Under the pieces are notes generated by a model, which was not told where the DNA came from, searched no databases, and worked only from the letters and a program-made list of their open reading frames with translations. Of a stretch of 64,000 nucleotides of DNA, positions 34,352 to 45,198 are shown in pieces. Source of the DNA: Adiantum capillus-veneris (taxonomy: Eukaryota; Streptophyta; Polypodiopsida; Polypodiales; Pteridaceae); NCBI GenBank assembly GCA_014529385.2, contig CM043963.1:81246412-81310411 (forward strand), given 5' to 3'. Numbering within the stretch: position 1 is the first letter of the stretch; the number at the start of each line of letters is the position of its first letter. Made by a program: the position numbers and the translations under genes.

Positions 34352-34384
34352 TTGGCGCCGCTGTCGGGGAGATAACAACATACA
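34352..34384 (+). other. Aberrant right terminus of element C (primer site plus LTR fragment)
   Basis: After the 3' LTR, the first 19 nt (34352-34370) are a primer-site sequence TTGGCGCCGCTGTCGGGGA, normally found only after a 5' LTR. The next 14 nt GATAACAACATACA equal LTR positions 12-25 (22782-22795). The target duplication GAATG follows directly, and the end reads ACA, so integration seems to have used this extended end. Confidence 0.9.
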
Positions 34385-35650
34385 GAATGAGGGACACATG
34401 TCAGCTCCCTAGGCCAGATGCCCACAAGGTGTGCCCAATTCCTATTCGATGCCCTTGGAGGTGGACCAATGAGAATTAGGCTAGAGTAAATCTAGTTTAA
34501 TTAATTTAAAAACAATTAATAAAAGAACCAATGAGAATTAAGTCCTCTAGAAGACTATTAGACAGTCTCCCAAGGGGTCCAATTGTTTTTAATTAATTTA
34601 AAAACAATTAATAAAAGAAACAATGAGAATTAAGTCCTCTAGAAGACTATTGGACAGTCTCCCAAGGGGTCCAATGAGCATTCAATAGCCCAATGGCTTG
34701 CCTGATTCCTATTGGCCAGGAGGCAAAGGGGTCCAATGAGAGTTTAATTGAATTATTAATTAACCTAAAGCTCTCACAAAAGGGGAAAGGGGGAGACATG
34801 TCAAAAGGCTATCACTTATGCTGCTTAATAATCATTGGCTTGACTTGGGGAAGGCCAATGGGGAGATAGCAAGAGCAAATAGCAAGAGGGCTCGCCCAAG
34901 AGAGAGAGGGGGCTTATTTTTGCAAGGCATTATCACACACACACTCTAACACAGTCTATGTGATAAGTAAAGAAGACTATCTCTTCCCAAGCTTTAATGG
35001 AGAACTCATCACCTACTCCAAGCTTGTGAGATAGAAGCCTACATCGACACATTCTTGGCAAGTGGATGCAAATCCAACCAAGAGCCAAGCTTCAATGCAT
35101 GCTCATCTCCTCTACCAAGCTAATTACTAAGCTAAGCTATGCTAATATGAGTGATTATGTGAGGAGATGTACATCTTTCTCGTAAGATACTCCTTCTTCC
35201 TCTCAATCTACTCTCATACCCTGCTAGCTCTCACCATCTTCGAAGGTGTGTGAGGTCTTGGGTCTGAGAACGGGGATAATTAAAGTTGTGTTTGCTAATT
35301 GTTTTGCTTAGTGCATGAAGATTTCATCTTCATTGCACTAGCTAGTCTTGAAGGAACACAAAGAATTGTATTGTACAATGTCTCTCTTGATGGGAGAAAC
35401 CATAATACAAATCCTTTTGGAGGGGCGATCGCCTCCATGCAAATCCGGTCGTCAACTGTTGTCAATTGCTTAATTTCTCTGTCTTTTGAAAGTATTGTTG
35501 ATGCTATCTAACTAGGTGTTATGCTTTTTGTTGCTCTCTCTCCACCCAAGCACTCTTATAATTCTCATTAGGAATCTATTCTAATGAAACGCCCACTATG
35601 TTCGTGCTAATTTCTGCTACACACAAGTTATTAGGCCATTAAATGTTACA
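34385..35650 (+). repeat. Element D 5' LTR, second part
   Basis: Continues the LTR after C, from GAATGAGGGACACATG to CATTAAATGTTACA, matching 50988-52162. It contains a 92-bp direct duplication (34501-34592 and 34593-34684) absent from the 3' LTR, which accounts for most of the length difference (1680 against 1580 bp). Confidence 0.93.
34501..34684 (+). repeat. 92-bp tandem duplication in D 5' LTR
   Basis: TTAATTTAAAAACAATTAAT at 34501 recurs at 34593, each copy followed by AAGTCCTCTAGAAGACTATT. The 3' LTR has one copy (near 51100). Confidence 0.9.
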
Positions 35651-35651
35651 T

Positions 35652-35663
35652 CGGCATCAGAAC
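35652..35663 (+). other. Element D primer-binding site (degenerate initiator-Met type)
   Basis: CGGCATCAGAAC after the 5' LTR. The related element E has TGGTATCAGAGA at the same place, the usual initiator-tRNA-Met site. D differs by a few substitutions. Confidence 0.65.
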
Positions 35664-37517
35664 ACAAGGTTTCTCTTTTCTTGCTCAAGAAGGGAGGTCC
35701 TCAAGCTAGCTATAAATGGTTGGTATTATTAATTGCCTGTGAGTAAGTAGAATAGGGATTTTTCAGCCTTGCAGTGCGCCTGCCTTCGTGCAGTTAACGG
35801 GGCATCACAATTGAGAGCAATGGTCTTAATAGTGGAGTCCTACGGGGCTTGCCTACGGCTTAACCAGTGCTATTTTGGTGTCGAAAGACCCTCTCTTCTA
35901 TTCCTTTCAATTAATGGTATTTGATGCATGGTTTTTAGGACCCCTTCTGAAGATGCAATAAAGGCACAGTCAGTTGTTGGGGAGATGAGGATACTCTAGT
36001 CCAAGGGATCTCGAAAGAGAAGAAAAATCTACTTCACAAGCACCAAAGAGTAAAACGTGCCATGGACAGAAGATACGTGGGAACGAGCTCTTATGCATGC
36101 CTACAACCTATATCTTACAGAATAGCCCATTCTAGGTGTGAATTTCTAGTGAAATTTACACGAGGATGTTCGTGTGGACTCGCAGCACAGCATACTCCGT
36201 TTTCACTTTTTTACCGACAGTAAATATTTTTTACCACAGTAAATATTTTTTACCTGCAGTAAATATTTTTCACCTACATGGTAAATACAAATCACTTTTT
36301 ACCTGCAGTAACTTTTTTTACCCATGGTAAATATTTTTTACTGCACCATATGTATTTGGTAGGTAACAATTCACTGTTACTAGAAGCAGTGATTGGGCAT
36401 CAACAATGCAGTTACAGGAGGAGAAAAGGGGAAAATCTTATGGTAAAGGTGAGTCAACAGGGATAAAGACTTTTGAGTTGAAAAGAGACATGCTGATTTT
36501 TTCAAAGAACACATGTCAAAAGAAGCCATGGTTGAGGATTTTTTGAGAATTTGATATTCAGGAGGACCCAGCTGCCACCTCCCCCCCGCAGGTCCCCCCC
36601 TGACATGTGCAGAACCTCCAGTTTCAACAGCCACCTTACCTGCTCTTAAATGCTGGTCAAGGCCTTATCCCCATGTGCCACAATCAGAAAAATCAGCATT
36701 TACCCTCCCCTCTCACATCACTCTAGAGAATATTTTGATGGTGACATATCAGGTGACCTCAATCTGTTGACCACCCTAAGCAAAAAGTAACCCCAATCAG
36801 CGGATTTAAGCATGTTTATCCCTAATCCTAAACCCTCTCAGAAACCTATATAAGGAGGCCTTCTCTCACTCAAAACCAACACTTCACCCACTTCACCAAG
36901 CAACGAAGCTATGACGACATTGCTCACAACGAGGAGCTATGGATGCCCTAAAACCTAAATAAGGAGTATTCTCTCATGCTCCATGGCCACCATCCTCGCC
37001 ATCATTCTCTAAGGTATTGATGTGTTGCTAGTAGGATCATACCTACTTGCTGGGTTGATTGTTTTTGACAAGGGATTATGCCATCCTTGGCTTGCTTCTC
37101 TATATCCTTGTTATGTATGATCAGATGCCGTTGTATTGTTAAGCTGATGTCTTGTGTATATATATGCTACATAAGGTCCCTAAGCTTCGTTTCTGTGTCT
37201 TTTGCCATATGTTTTGATGCCATCATAATGCTAGAAGTCTCACTTGCCTATGTGCACTATGTGTGAGGTCCCTAAACCTCTTAATTTAGGGTGGTGCCCC
37301 CTTTGTTTTGTTCTTTGCTTGTTTGCATGAGGCGTGGTTTGTGGAGTGTGCACGAGTACAGAGGCCACCTGATTGCACTGCTCTTTTTCCCGCTATCAGT
37401 ATTCGAGCCGCGGGTACAGTAGCTTGAGTGCTTTTTCTAAAGGGGTAAAGAGAAGTAGCAACTAGGGCTTGAAGTGCCAAAGTACACATAAAAAGTTTAC
37501 ACCTAAAAGTTGTTAGA
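35664..37517 (+). other. Leader of element D
   Basis: Non-coding region between primer site and gag start (37518). It holds the inverted-repeat minisatellite at 36203-36346; otherwise nothing is recognised. A pyrimidine/purine-rich stretch near 36560-36600 gives short spurious frames. Confidence 0.7.
36203..36346. repeat. Short dyad-containing minisatellite in D leader
   Basis: About six units of roughly 20-24 nt of the type CAGTAAATATTTTTTACC, separated by TGCAG, CATG or similar. GTAAA and TTTAC sequences face each other within units (GTAAATATTTTTTAC) and across unit borders (TTTACCTGCAGTAAA, TTACCCATGGTAA), so the RNA could form many small stem-loops. Confidence 0.85.
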
Positions 37518-38988
37518 ATGGATACTGACAATAGTAAAGAGAGTGAAATTAATGTTGATAGCTTTGATTTTTCTCATGAGCAAGCTACTAATGATGCTTC
37601 AATGCTTGTTGTTAACTATCTTGTTTCTAGGCTTCAGCAAGCCATGGGCAATCCATCCCTCCAAAGTGAAGTGCAACGGCCGATCCGTGCTCACGGGATT
37701 CTCCAAGCTCATCACCATGACGAGAGAGCACCTAGGAAGCCTCCTTGTGAGACTACCAAAAGAGGTCTCTCTCCAATTCGGGAAGAAGAAGAAAATCCGT
37801 ACGAAGGGCTCAAGAATTTACTTCTTGATGATGCATCTCCTTCCCAAAGGAGAACTCAAGAGCCTCCACCGAAGGAACGAGAAAGAAGTGAGTCTCTCGC
37901 CACCTCGGCGGAGATGGCTACACGAAGACGGCGGGCTAAACGCTCTCCATCACCACCAAAGCGGAGAAGACCATCACACTCTTCTCCACGCCATAATTCA
38001 AAGAGGGATGATAAAAACCAAGATAAGAAAAAGGCGAGAAAGAGGACACCCTCTTCTCCATCTTCTTCATCCTCTTCCTCTTATGAAAGTGATGGTGAAG
38101 ACAATGAAGATCAAGACAAGAAAAAGGCAAGAAAGGGGTCACCCTTTTCTCCACCTTCTGAAGAAAGTGATGGTACAACCTTTGAACCATCAAAAAGAAG
38201 AGGCCATAGGAAATCCTATGCTACATGGAAGAGGTCGTCCAAGTTGAAGAAATTCAAAGAGGGAGGGAAGAGCATCTCTTTCCTTACCTATGATGGTACC
38301 TTTGGTGCTACGGACAAAGTCTTGGCCTTTATCCAACATTTCGATGCGACGTTTGGAGATGAGGGCTTCACGGTCCCCTCTAAGCTACGCCATGTAGCTA
38401 TGCACTTTCAAAAGTCCGCCAGGCAATGGTGGTCTAGCCTACGGGCCAATGGTGAAGCTCCACGAACATGGAAAGCTTTAAGAGCTTCCATTATGAAGCA
38501 GTTTTTGGCCATTGATGCCAAAGACAAAGTACTCACCGAATGGTGAAGCCTAAATCTCTCTCCCTATGAATCGATCCACAAATATGTAGAAAAGTTTTGG
38601 GACCTACAACTCAAAGCCACTGTCTTCAAAAAGTTGGATTTTGGAGAGAAAAAGCAACAATTTTGTGCGGGCTTAACCGAAGAAATGGCGGAGTATGTCA
38701 ACTCCCAAAGGCCACGTACCATATCGGCGGTAATACACCATACTATGGTGGCCTCTCGAATCAATTTCCAAACGGGGGCTAAAAGAAATAATAAGCCCAC
38801 GGAAAACAAGGGTTCCAATGAACCTAAGGGGAAGGACAATGTCCAAAAGTCTCCTAAGGGCAACTCCAACAAAGCTAAAGAGAAGGGAGTTTACAAAGGT
38901 AAGAACAAACTCTCTCCTGAAGATCTTGAGCGTTATCGCAAGGATAACCGGTGTTTCAAGTGCGGCGAACAAGGGCATGCATACCGCG
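37518..38988 (+). pseudogene. Element D gag, cut by element F
   Basis: Frame from ATG 37518. The N-terminal segment (NYLVSRLQQAMGNPSL) is shared with E. A Ser/Arg/Lys-rich stretch follows (38000-38200), then the gag core ISFLTYDGTFGATDKVLAFI, FQKSARQWWSSL and KQFLAIDAKDKVLTEW. A TGA at 38544-38546 interrupts it, but the same frame goes on to a zinc knuckle (CFKCGEQGHAYR, about 38950-38985), where F is inserted. The last Cys of the knuckle is past F near 47600. The gag would package RNA; here it is split and stopped. Confidence 0.9.
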
Positions 38989-39374
38989 TGTTACGGCATT
39001 AGCCACACATGCGGTCCTGCGGAGGTCTGGACACTACGGATCAGGGGTATGCGGTATGCGGCGGTCGTAACGGCAGTTGTTCACAGGATATCATGGGACA
39101 GGAGTGTGTGCACCGTTCCCGATCTGTGCTGGAGCAGCGGTTGCATATGGAGGGGCATACCTGTCTTTTGATGTAACTTAACCAATCTCTATGATATTCA
39201 TGGCATCTACTGCTGTAACTCTGTGTCTCGATTATATATGAATGAAGCAAGAGGTGTTCTGGGCCTGTGTACTGTGTACTTCTCTTGTCATTCTATATGT
39301 TGATATTCATAATGTAGTTGTGGGTAATCATTCCCGTAATGCCTATTACTCCTGTGTGGGCAATAGCCATTACA
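38989..39374 (+). repeat. Element F 5' LTR
   Basis: 386 bp, matching 47202-47593. It is followed by TTTGGCAACCACGATGCG, which begins with TGG after two T but is not one of the common plant primer sites I know. Confidence 0.93.
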
Positions 39375-39418
39375 TTTGGCAACCACGATGCGTGATGGAC
39401 GGCCTGCAATCAATATGC

Positions 39419-40029
39419 ATGCGCACTAGGTCGCAGGGTCCGCCTGGCCCTGTGGTTCCAATTGTAGGAAGACGTCGGAGGAGAGGCGGTTCAGATAAAT
39501 TCGTTTTTTCTTCACTGCAGATTGAGGAATCTGTATCTCCATCACCAAACCCGGTGCGTGGTAGGCGGTTGCGGCGAGCGAGACGTACTCCGCGCAGTCA
39601 GTCATGTCGTCCTGTCGTACGTTCACCCTCATCCACACAGGTTGCTCCACCACCGTCTCTGGTAAGCAATCCGGGGGTATCTCCGCCACTGTCTCCACCT
39701 CCTAGTGCTTGTCAGCTTTTTTCGGGAGGAGGAGGAAAATTTGGGCAAGGGATGATGGCTCATCCTCAGATTTAGTATAGTTGGTTTCGAGGTCTTTCAA
39801 GTGAAGACCCTCATGCACATTTGCACCAATTCAATAAAGCTTATGGATTGAATCATCCTGGGGTGGTGATTCCTCTCCATCAACAATCAGTGTTTGAATC
39901 TACACTCTCAGGGAAAGATACGAAATGGTTGTCCGAATACCCTGATGATCATTTCCAGACGTATGCTAATGGATCCGATCCATAGCGTTTCTACGAAGGT
40001 TTCAAACAGAAAAGACAATCCCTCAACAT
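39419..40029 (+). pseudogene. Element F gag N-terminal part
   Basis: ATG 39419 opens 118 codons of an Arg/Pro/Ser-rich sequence (MRTRSQGPPGP, RGRRLRRARRTPRS) ending at TAG 39773-39775. The region to 40029 in other frames reads as gag (for example SGKDTKWLSEYPDDHFQTY, about 39900-39960), so frameshifts and stops separate this from the larger downstream segment. Arg-rich N termini occur in several gypsy gag proteins. Confidence 0.6.
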
Positions 40030-41799
40030 TTGGAGAAGCTTCGAACGCTCTGGCAGAAGTCATTGCTAGTGGAGGTTTACGCTGCAAAATTTCGGATGCT
40101 CTTGCAGAGGGTACCTCAGGCACAAAGGCTGGCAGTCGAAGTGCTGAATGATTATTTTTTGTGGGGGCTCAACAAGGATCTCAGAATGGCTATGGCAACA
40201 GTGGATAAGGTAACTACTCCACTGGATAATGTAATCGCTAGGGCTGTAGTAGCAGGAGAGGCTTTAGAGGATACAGAATCTCCAAAGAAGTCAAAGAAAA
40301 AAGATAGGAAGAAATCTCATCGCAAGTCGCAAGACAATGGCAATGATAGTTCGGAGTCGGAATCTGCAGTATCAGATTCCTCGGACTCAGGCAACAGCGA
40401 TTCGAGGAAAGAATGGGAAGAGACACCACGGAAAAAATCCCAGCATCACGAGAAAGGTGTTTCATCCGGATCGTCGGAATCGGCTGCGGTGGCTAAAAGT
40501 CTGAAGGAACTATGGTGTACCAAATGTCGAAATCCGAGCCATGCTGCTCAGGAGTGCGCAATGAATCAGAAGTGGTGTGCGATTTGCATGACCAATACTC
40601 ATAATACAGTGGAATGTTATTTCAATGGCCGGGGTCGTCGGAGTCGAGGGGACTTGTCTACCTGGCAACAACCACAGATAGGGCAGGGACAAGAGCCTGC
40701 TGTGGCGATGGCTCACGCTCATACATCAGAGACGCGTGTGCAAGGTCAAGCAGGAGGACGGGGTCAAGGGGGAGGACGAGGTCGCGGAAGAGGTGGCCAA
40801 GATCCTAATTGCCCCAAGACATGCCTTTTCTGTTTGGGGGATGGACACTGGCGATCTGAGTGTACTGAAGCTATGGAATACGATCGAAAAAAGAAAAAAC
40901 GCGCTACAGGGAAACAGCCTAGTGTGGCGATGGTTCAGATTGAAGGACTGGAGAAGTATGATCCATTGGTTTCATTAATCACGCGGTCGGGTAAAAATGT
41001 GGTTCCAACTCCCGATGTGAAGATTCCGGATTGGACGGCTCAAGAAGAGGTGCGAAAAAAGACTGTGTCCTGGTTGCCACAATCCGCACCGCCAGTGAAG
41101 AGAGCAGGACCATCGACTATGCCATCGACTATGGGCCTGGAAATAAAGGAAGGAAAAGTTGGAAATAAGAATGATATTAAAGAACAGGAGGATTGGAATT
41201 CAGATTGGAAAGAGGTCCTCACATCACCAATTCAAGTACCTCTGGGTTCATTGTTGAAATTGGTCCCGAATTTCCATAATGCATTGCTGCGACAAACGAC
41301 CACTAAGCTGAGGGGAGTCGCCATTGGGAAATTTGAAAGCGAGGAGGATGATTCAGCCCCATTGCCGGTGAATAGGATCACGGATACCTGCATTCCAGAG
41401 CTTTCAGATCGATACCATGGAACATACATTCACAAGGTACTATTGGATGGTGGAGCGGGAGTAAACATTATCACCCAAGTAGCTTGTGAGCATTTTGGTC
41501 TTAGTGATTGGGAGCCTACACCCTTTGTAGTCCGCATGGCAGATCAAAGAAGAGTGCAACCAGTGGGTTTACTTCGAGGGATTGTTTTGGATGTGGCGGG
41601 CTTATCCTTTGCTGTTTCCTTAGTAGTCTTGAATATTGAAGATCATAATCAGGATTATCACATTATCTTGGGGAGACCCTGGTTACGACAAGCGAGGGTA
41701 AAGCATAATTGGGAAGAAAATATTCTTACAGTAAAGAAGGGTAGAAGAAAAGTGTGTGTGATGTTGGGAACATGCAGACAGCCAGTTCAGGCAGCATGA
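40030..41799 (+). pseudogene. Element F gag C-terminal part and protease
   Basis: 589 open codons. Residues 1-100 are capsid-like (AKFRMLLQRVP, LNDYFLWGLNKDLRMAM), followed by a Ser/Asp/Lys-rich stretch. Three zinc knuckles CX2CX4HX4C lie at about residues 162-175, 179-192 and 265-278, with a Gly/Arg-rich linker (RGQGGGRGRGRGG) between the second and third. A retropepsin domain follows: VLLDGGAGVN at about 470-479 (the usual Ser/Thr after Asp is Gly, so activity is doubtful) and YHIILGRPWLRQARV near 545. It ends at TGA 41797-41799 (compatible with CGA), with the frame open beyond into reverse transcriptase. Confidence 0.88.
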
Positions 41800-41802
41800 T
41801 CG

Positions 41803-43100
41803 ATGATAGCAGAAACAGTCAATATGGTGGAAGGATTAGAAGAGAATGAAGACGAACAATTTCTCAAAGCTAATCCGGATTTGGTTTCTTTATATCTTGT
41901 GGATATTTCTCTAATTCCAAAAGGGAATTCGGTGGGGGTTTCAGGAACTCCAGCAGGAATAGGGGAGCAACAACAAGTGCTTCCAAGTCTTGAATCATTG
42001 GAGGACGTGATTCAGCAAGAGCGAGCGTTTGAGGCGCAAATGGGAAAAATTACAAGGGTTAAAGAAGATGAATTAGAGAAGGTTTTTCTTGGGGAGCAAG
42101 CGGAGTCGCAGCCTATATACATTAATAAGCAGCTGGAGGCAAGTTTTAGAGATGATTTGATCAAGTTACTGATAGAGTTTAAGGATGTTTTTGCATGGGA
42201 ATATGCGGATATGCAGGGATTGGATCCTAAGTTTTATCAGCATACGATCAATCTGAAACCGGATGCAGTGCCAGTGAAGCAGCACTCATACAGGATGAAT
42301 CCGAATGTGGCAAAGCAAGTTAAGATGGAAATTGATCACCTGTTGGAAGTGGGTTTTACTACCCCTATTGATAATGCGGAGTGCCTTTCTCCAATTGTGG
42401 TAGTACCAAAGAAAAATAAGCAAATCCGAATTTGTGTGGATTATCGGAAATTGAATGCAGCTATTGTTCCAGATCCTTTTCCTCTTCCATTTTTGGATTC
42501 CATTTTGGATGATGTAGCAGGACATGAGATGTACACTTTTTTGGATGGATTTAGTGGATATAATTAAATCCGAATGGCATTGCGGGATCAGCCAAAAACA
42601 GCTTTTATTACCTGATGGGGTGTGTTTGCCTGGACAGTGATGTGGTTTGGATTGCGGAATGCACCTTCCACTTTTCAAAGGGATATGTTTCAAATTTTTA
42701 GTCCTTATTTGACGGATTTTATGAGAATTTTTCTGGATGATCTTAGTGTTTTTGAAGCGCAATTGGAGCATTTGAAGCAATTACGGTTATGCTTTATGAA
42801 ATGCAGAGAGGTGAAATTTAGTTTGAATCCTTTAAAATGTGCATTTGTTGTTCGCAGTGTGGCAGGCTATTGGGGCATATAATTTCTGAAGATGGTATTT
42901 CTGTGGATCCGGATAAAATTGCCGCAATTATGGAAGCACCTCCACCGCGGAACCAAAAATAGTGCCAGATTTTCCTGGGACAAGCTCGTTGGCATGAGAG
43001 GCATTTGCGGTTTGTCGCGCATTTAGAAATCCCAATTACTCAGGCAGCTCATGCTATAGATTTTGAATAGACACAGGAATGTGACTTGGCTTTTCGGAGA
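41803..43100 (+). pseudogene. Element F reverse transcriptase
   Basis: The frame continues from gag-protease. Motifs in order: EFKDVFAWEYADMQGLDP, FTTPIDNAECLSPIVVVPKK, IRICVDYRKLNAAIVPDPFPLP, MYTFLDGFSGYN (first catalytic Asp), WFGLRNAPSTFQR and FLDDLSVF (the YVDD-type motif, near 42730). Stops at 42565-42567 (TAA) and 42613-42615 (TGA) and a frameshift near 42870 (LLGHIISEDG is in another frame) disable it. The catalytic Asp residues are still encoded. Confidence 0.9.
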
Positions 43101-43610
43101 TTAAAACTTCAGCTATCCAAAGCCCTGATTATGCTTGCACCGAATTGGGGTCATGGATGCTTCGGATCGAGCTATTGGCAGTGTGCTAATCCAGGAACAA
43201 AGTCAAGGATGGTTCCGACCTGTCTATTATGCCAGTAGACGATTATCATCCGCAGAAAGAAATTATTTCGTAACTGAAAGGGAATGTTTATGGATGATTT
43301 ATTCAGTAAATAAATTCCGGCACTATCTATTGGGCCGAGTTTTTTCTTCCATGTGGACCATTCGGTTCTTTTATACGTGGTAATGCAACAGAATTTCACG
43401 GGAAGATTGGCCAGATGGGTGCTTTTGCTGCAGGAATTTGACTTTGAGGTCATACATCGGCCAGGGGCTCAGCATGCGGTGGCTGACTACCTATCTAGGT
43501 TAGATTCTGGGGAGCCGTCGACGGGTATAGCTGATGAATTTCCGGATGCGTCTTTGTTTCTAACAGGAGTAGCTGCAGAGGATATCACAGTTCTGCAATA
43601 GGCAAGGGTC
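43101..43610 (+). pseudogene. Element F RNase H
   Basis: Connection and RNase H motifs: LAFRRLKLQLSKALIMLAP, VMDASDRAIGSVLIQEQ, RPVYYASRRLSSAERNY, TERECLWMIYSVNKFRHYLLGR, then in the next frame GRLARWVLLLQEFDFEVIHR and AVADYLSRL. This is the gypsy-type RNase H that follows the polymerase domain. Stops and shifts lie near 43068 and 43350. Confidence 0.85.
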
Positions 43611-43635
43611 ATTCCTAGCATCCCATGGACATGGT

Positions 43636-45180
43636 ATGAGGAGATGTTTCATTTTCTCGACAGCGGCGAAATGCCTTCTTTCTTGTCCAGCCATCAGAGG
43701 AAACGTATGGCTATTAGAAGCAGGAGTTTTGAGATTATTTTGGGAAAGCTCTATTATCGTATGGTGGCAGAGGTATTACTCAGATGTGTGCTACCACAGG
43801 AGCAGGAAGCAGTATTAGAGGAAGTCCATACTGGTATTGCGGGAGGTCACTTTGCAGCATTAATCACAGCTCGAAAGGTTCTCTAATCTGGATTATGGTG
43901 GCCCACATTGTTTCAGGATGCGAGAAATTATGTGCAACAGTGTGATGTGTGTCAGCGGTTGGGGCAACCTACCAAACGGTCCAGAATGCCTTTTCAACCA
44001 GTTCTGCCCTTGGAGCCTTTTCAAAAGTGGGGTTTGGATTTTGTTGGTCCTTTTAAACCAGTGGCAGCTCACAGAGGAAATAAGCATATCTTGATAGCCA
44101 CGGATTACGCTACCAAATGGGTGGAGGCATGGCCTTTTAGAGATAACGCTGCAGTTTCTGTGGGCGGGATGCTTATATAAGGATATCTTTTCTAGATATG
44201 GTTGCCCTATTGAGTTGGTTAGTGACAGGGGGAGTCATTTTTTGAATAAGGTAATGGAGAGAATGCTACGGTTTTATTTTGTATTACATAGGAAATCTTC
44301 TCCATATTATCCTTAGGCGAATGGGCAAGCAGAATCAACTAATAAGCAATTGATTTGGATTTTAACAAAGTTGGTGAATATGCATCGAACAGATTGGGAT
44401 GTGAAACTTCCTTCAGCCTTATGGGCCTATCGCACAGCTTATAAAGTGGCAACAATATTGACTCCTTTTAAGTTGGCATTTGGCATGGAGGCAATCACTC
44501 CGGTGGAGCATGTGATTCTGAGTATGCGGATGTTGATTGAGGACCGGCTTCTTCTGGAGGATTCTATGATTTATCGATTGGATGTTTTGCAGGAACCGGA
44601 CGAAGAGCGGCTGAATAGCTTTGCGGTGCTACAGGATCTGCAGTCTAGGCAGAAAAAATGGCTGGATCGCCCGAAAGCACGGCAATTTGTTCGGGGATAG
44701 CTGGTCCTTGTCTTCAATTCCCACCTCGGGAAGATGCCGGGGAAGCTTAAATTATGGTGGTCAGGACCATTCTGGATTTTTCAAGCATGCGGGGCCATCT
44801 CTTTTTATTTGGTGGATTTACGGGGGGAGGTTATTTCTGTGCCGGTCAATGGTTTAAGACTGCGCCATTATGTTTCACCTACCACGATTCAGTGCCCCTT
44901 TGCTGTGGTACAAGAGCCGAAAGCCACCCTAATCATGATTGGGAATTCTTTTGCATGCAATCTTGGAAAGCGGGAAAGGATCTATGATGGTTGCGACACC
45001 GTGGATCGCCCTATTTTGGGAACTCATTGTGGAAAGGTTACTACTACATGCAAACGAATCTTATTGTGTTTCTCTTGTTTAGTGTGTCGCGCGCTCTTAG
45101 TTCTATACTCTCTGCTCCTTCATCTCATCGCCACCATGACAGCTTCTCTCCTGCAATGTATTCCTTTCACTCATGTATAG
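43636..45180 (+). pseudogene. Element F integrase
   Basis: The HHCC zinc domain is spread over two segments: HTGIAGGHFAALITARKVL (ending at TAA 43884-43886) and [13 protein letters not shown]. The catalytic core has WGLDFVGPF with a first Asp, a DRGSHF-type segment with a second Asp near 44224, and an AxGQAESTN-type segment with the Glu near 44330 after an in-frame stop. The core continues as [13 protein letters not shown] and [17 protein letters not shown]. The C-terminal part (LKLWWSGPFWIF, 44734 on) lacks a chromodomain. Several stops and frameshifts. Confidence 0.85.
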
Positions 45181-45198
45181 CAGCTATCGCTTCGACGA

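Larger units (their letters stand above)
22771..34384 (+). mobile_element. Element C: non-autonomous gypsy-like element (gag-protease only)
   Basis: LTRs 22771-23707 and 33416-34351, 5-bp duplication GAATG (22766-22770 and 34385-34389), and an empty site preserved in the D 3' LTR near 50990. The order is LTR, tRNA-Asp-type primer site, 2.5-kb leader with a palindrome array, gag, protease, a second protease-like segment, W-[IV]-P-K repeats, 3' UTR, purine tract, LTR. No reverse transcriptase or integrase. The right end is unusual: 33 extra bp (34352-34384) stand between the LTR and the duplication. Confidence 0.93.

Noticed and set aside
37510-38247. Long plus-strand frame overlapping D gag
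   Set aside because: It is a shifted-frame shadow of gag; the other frame has gag motifs shared with E.
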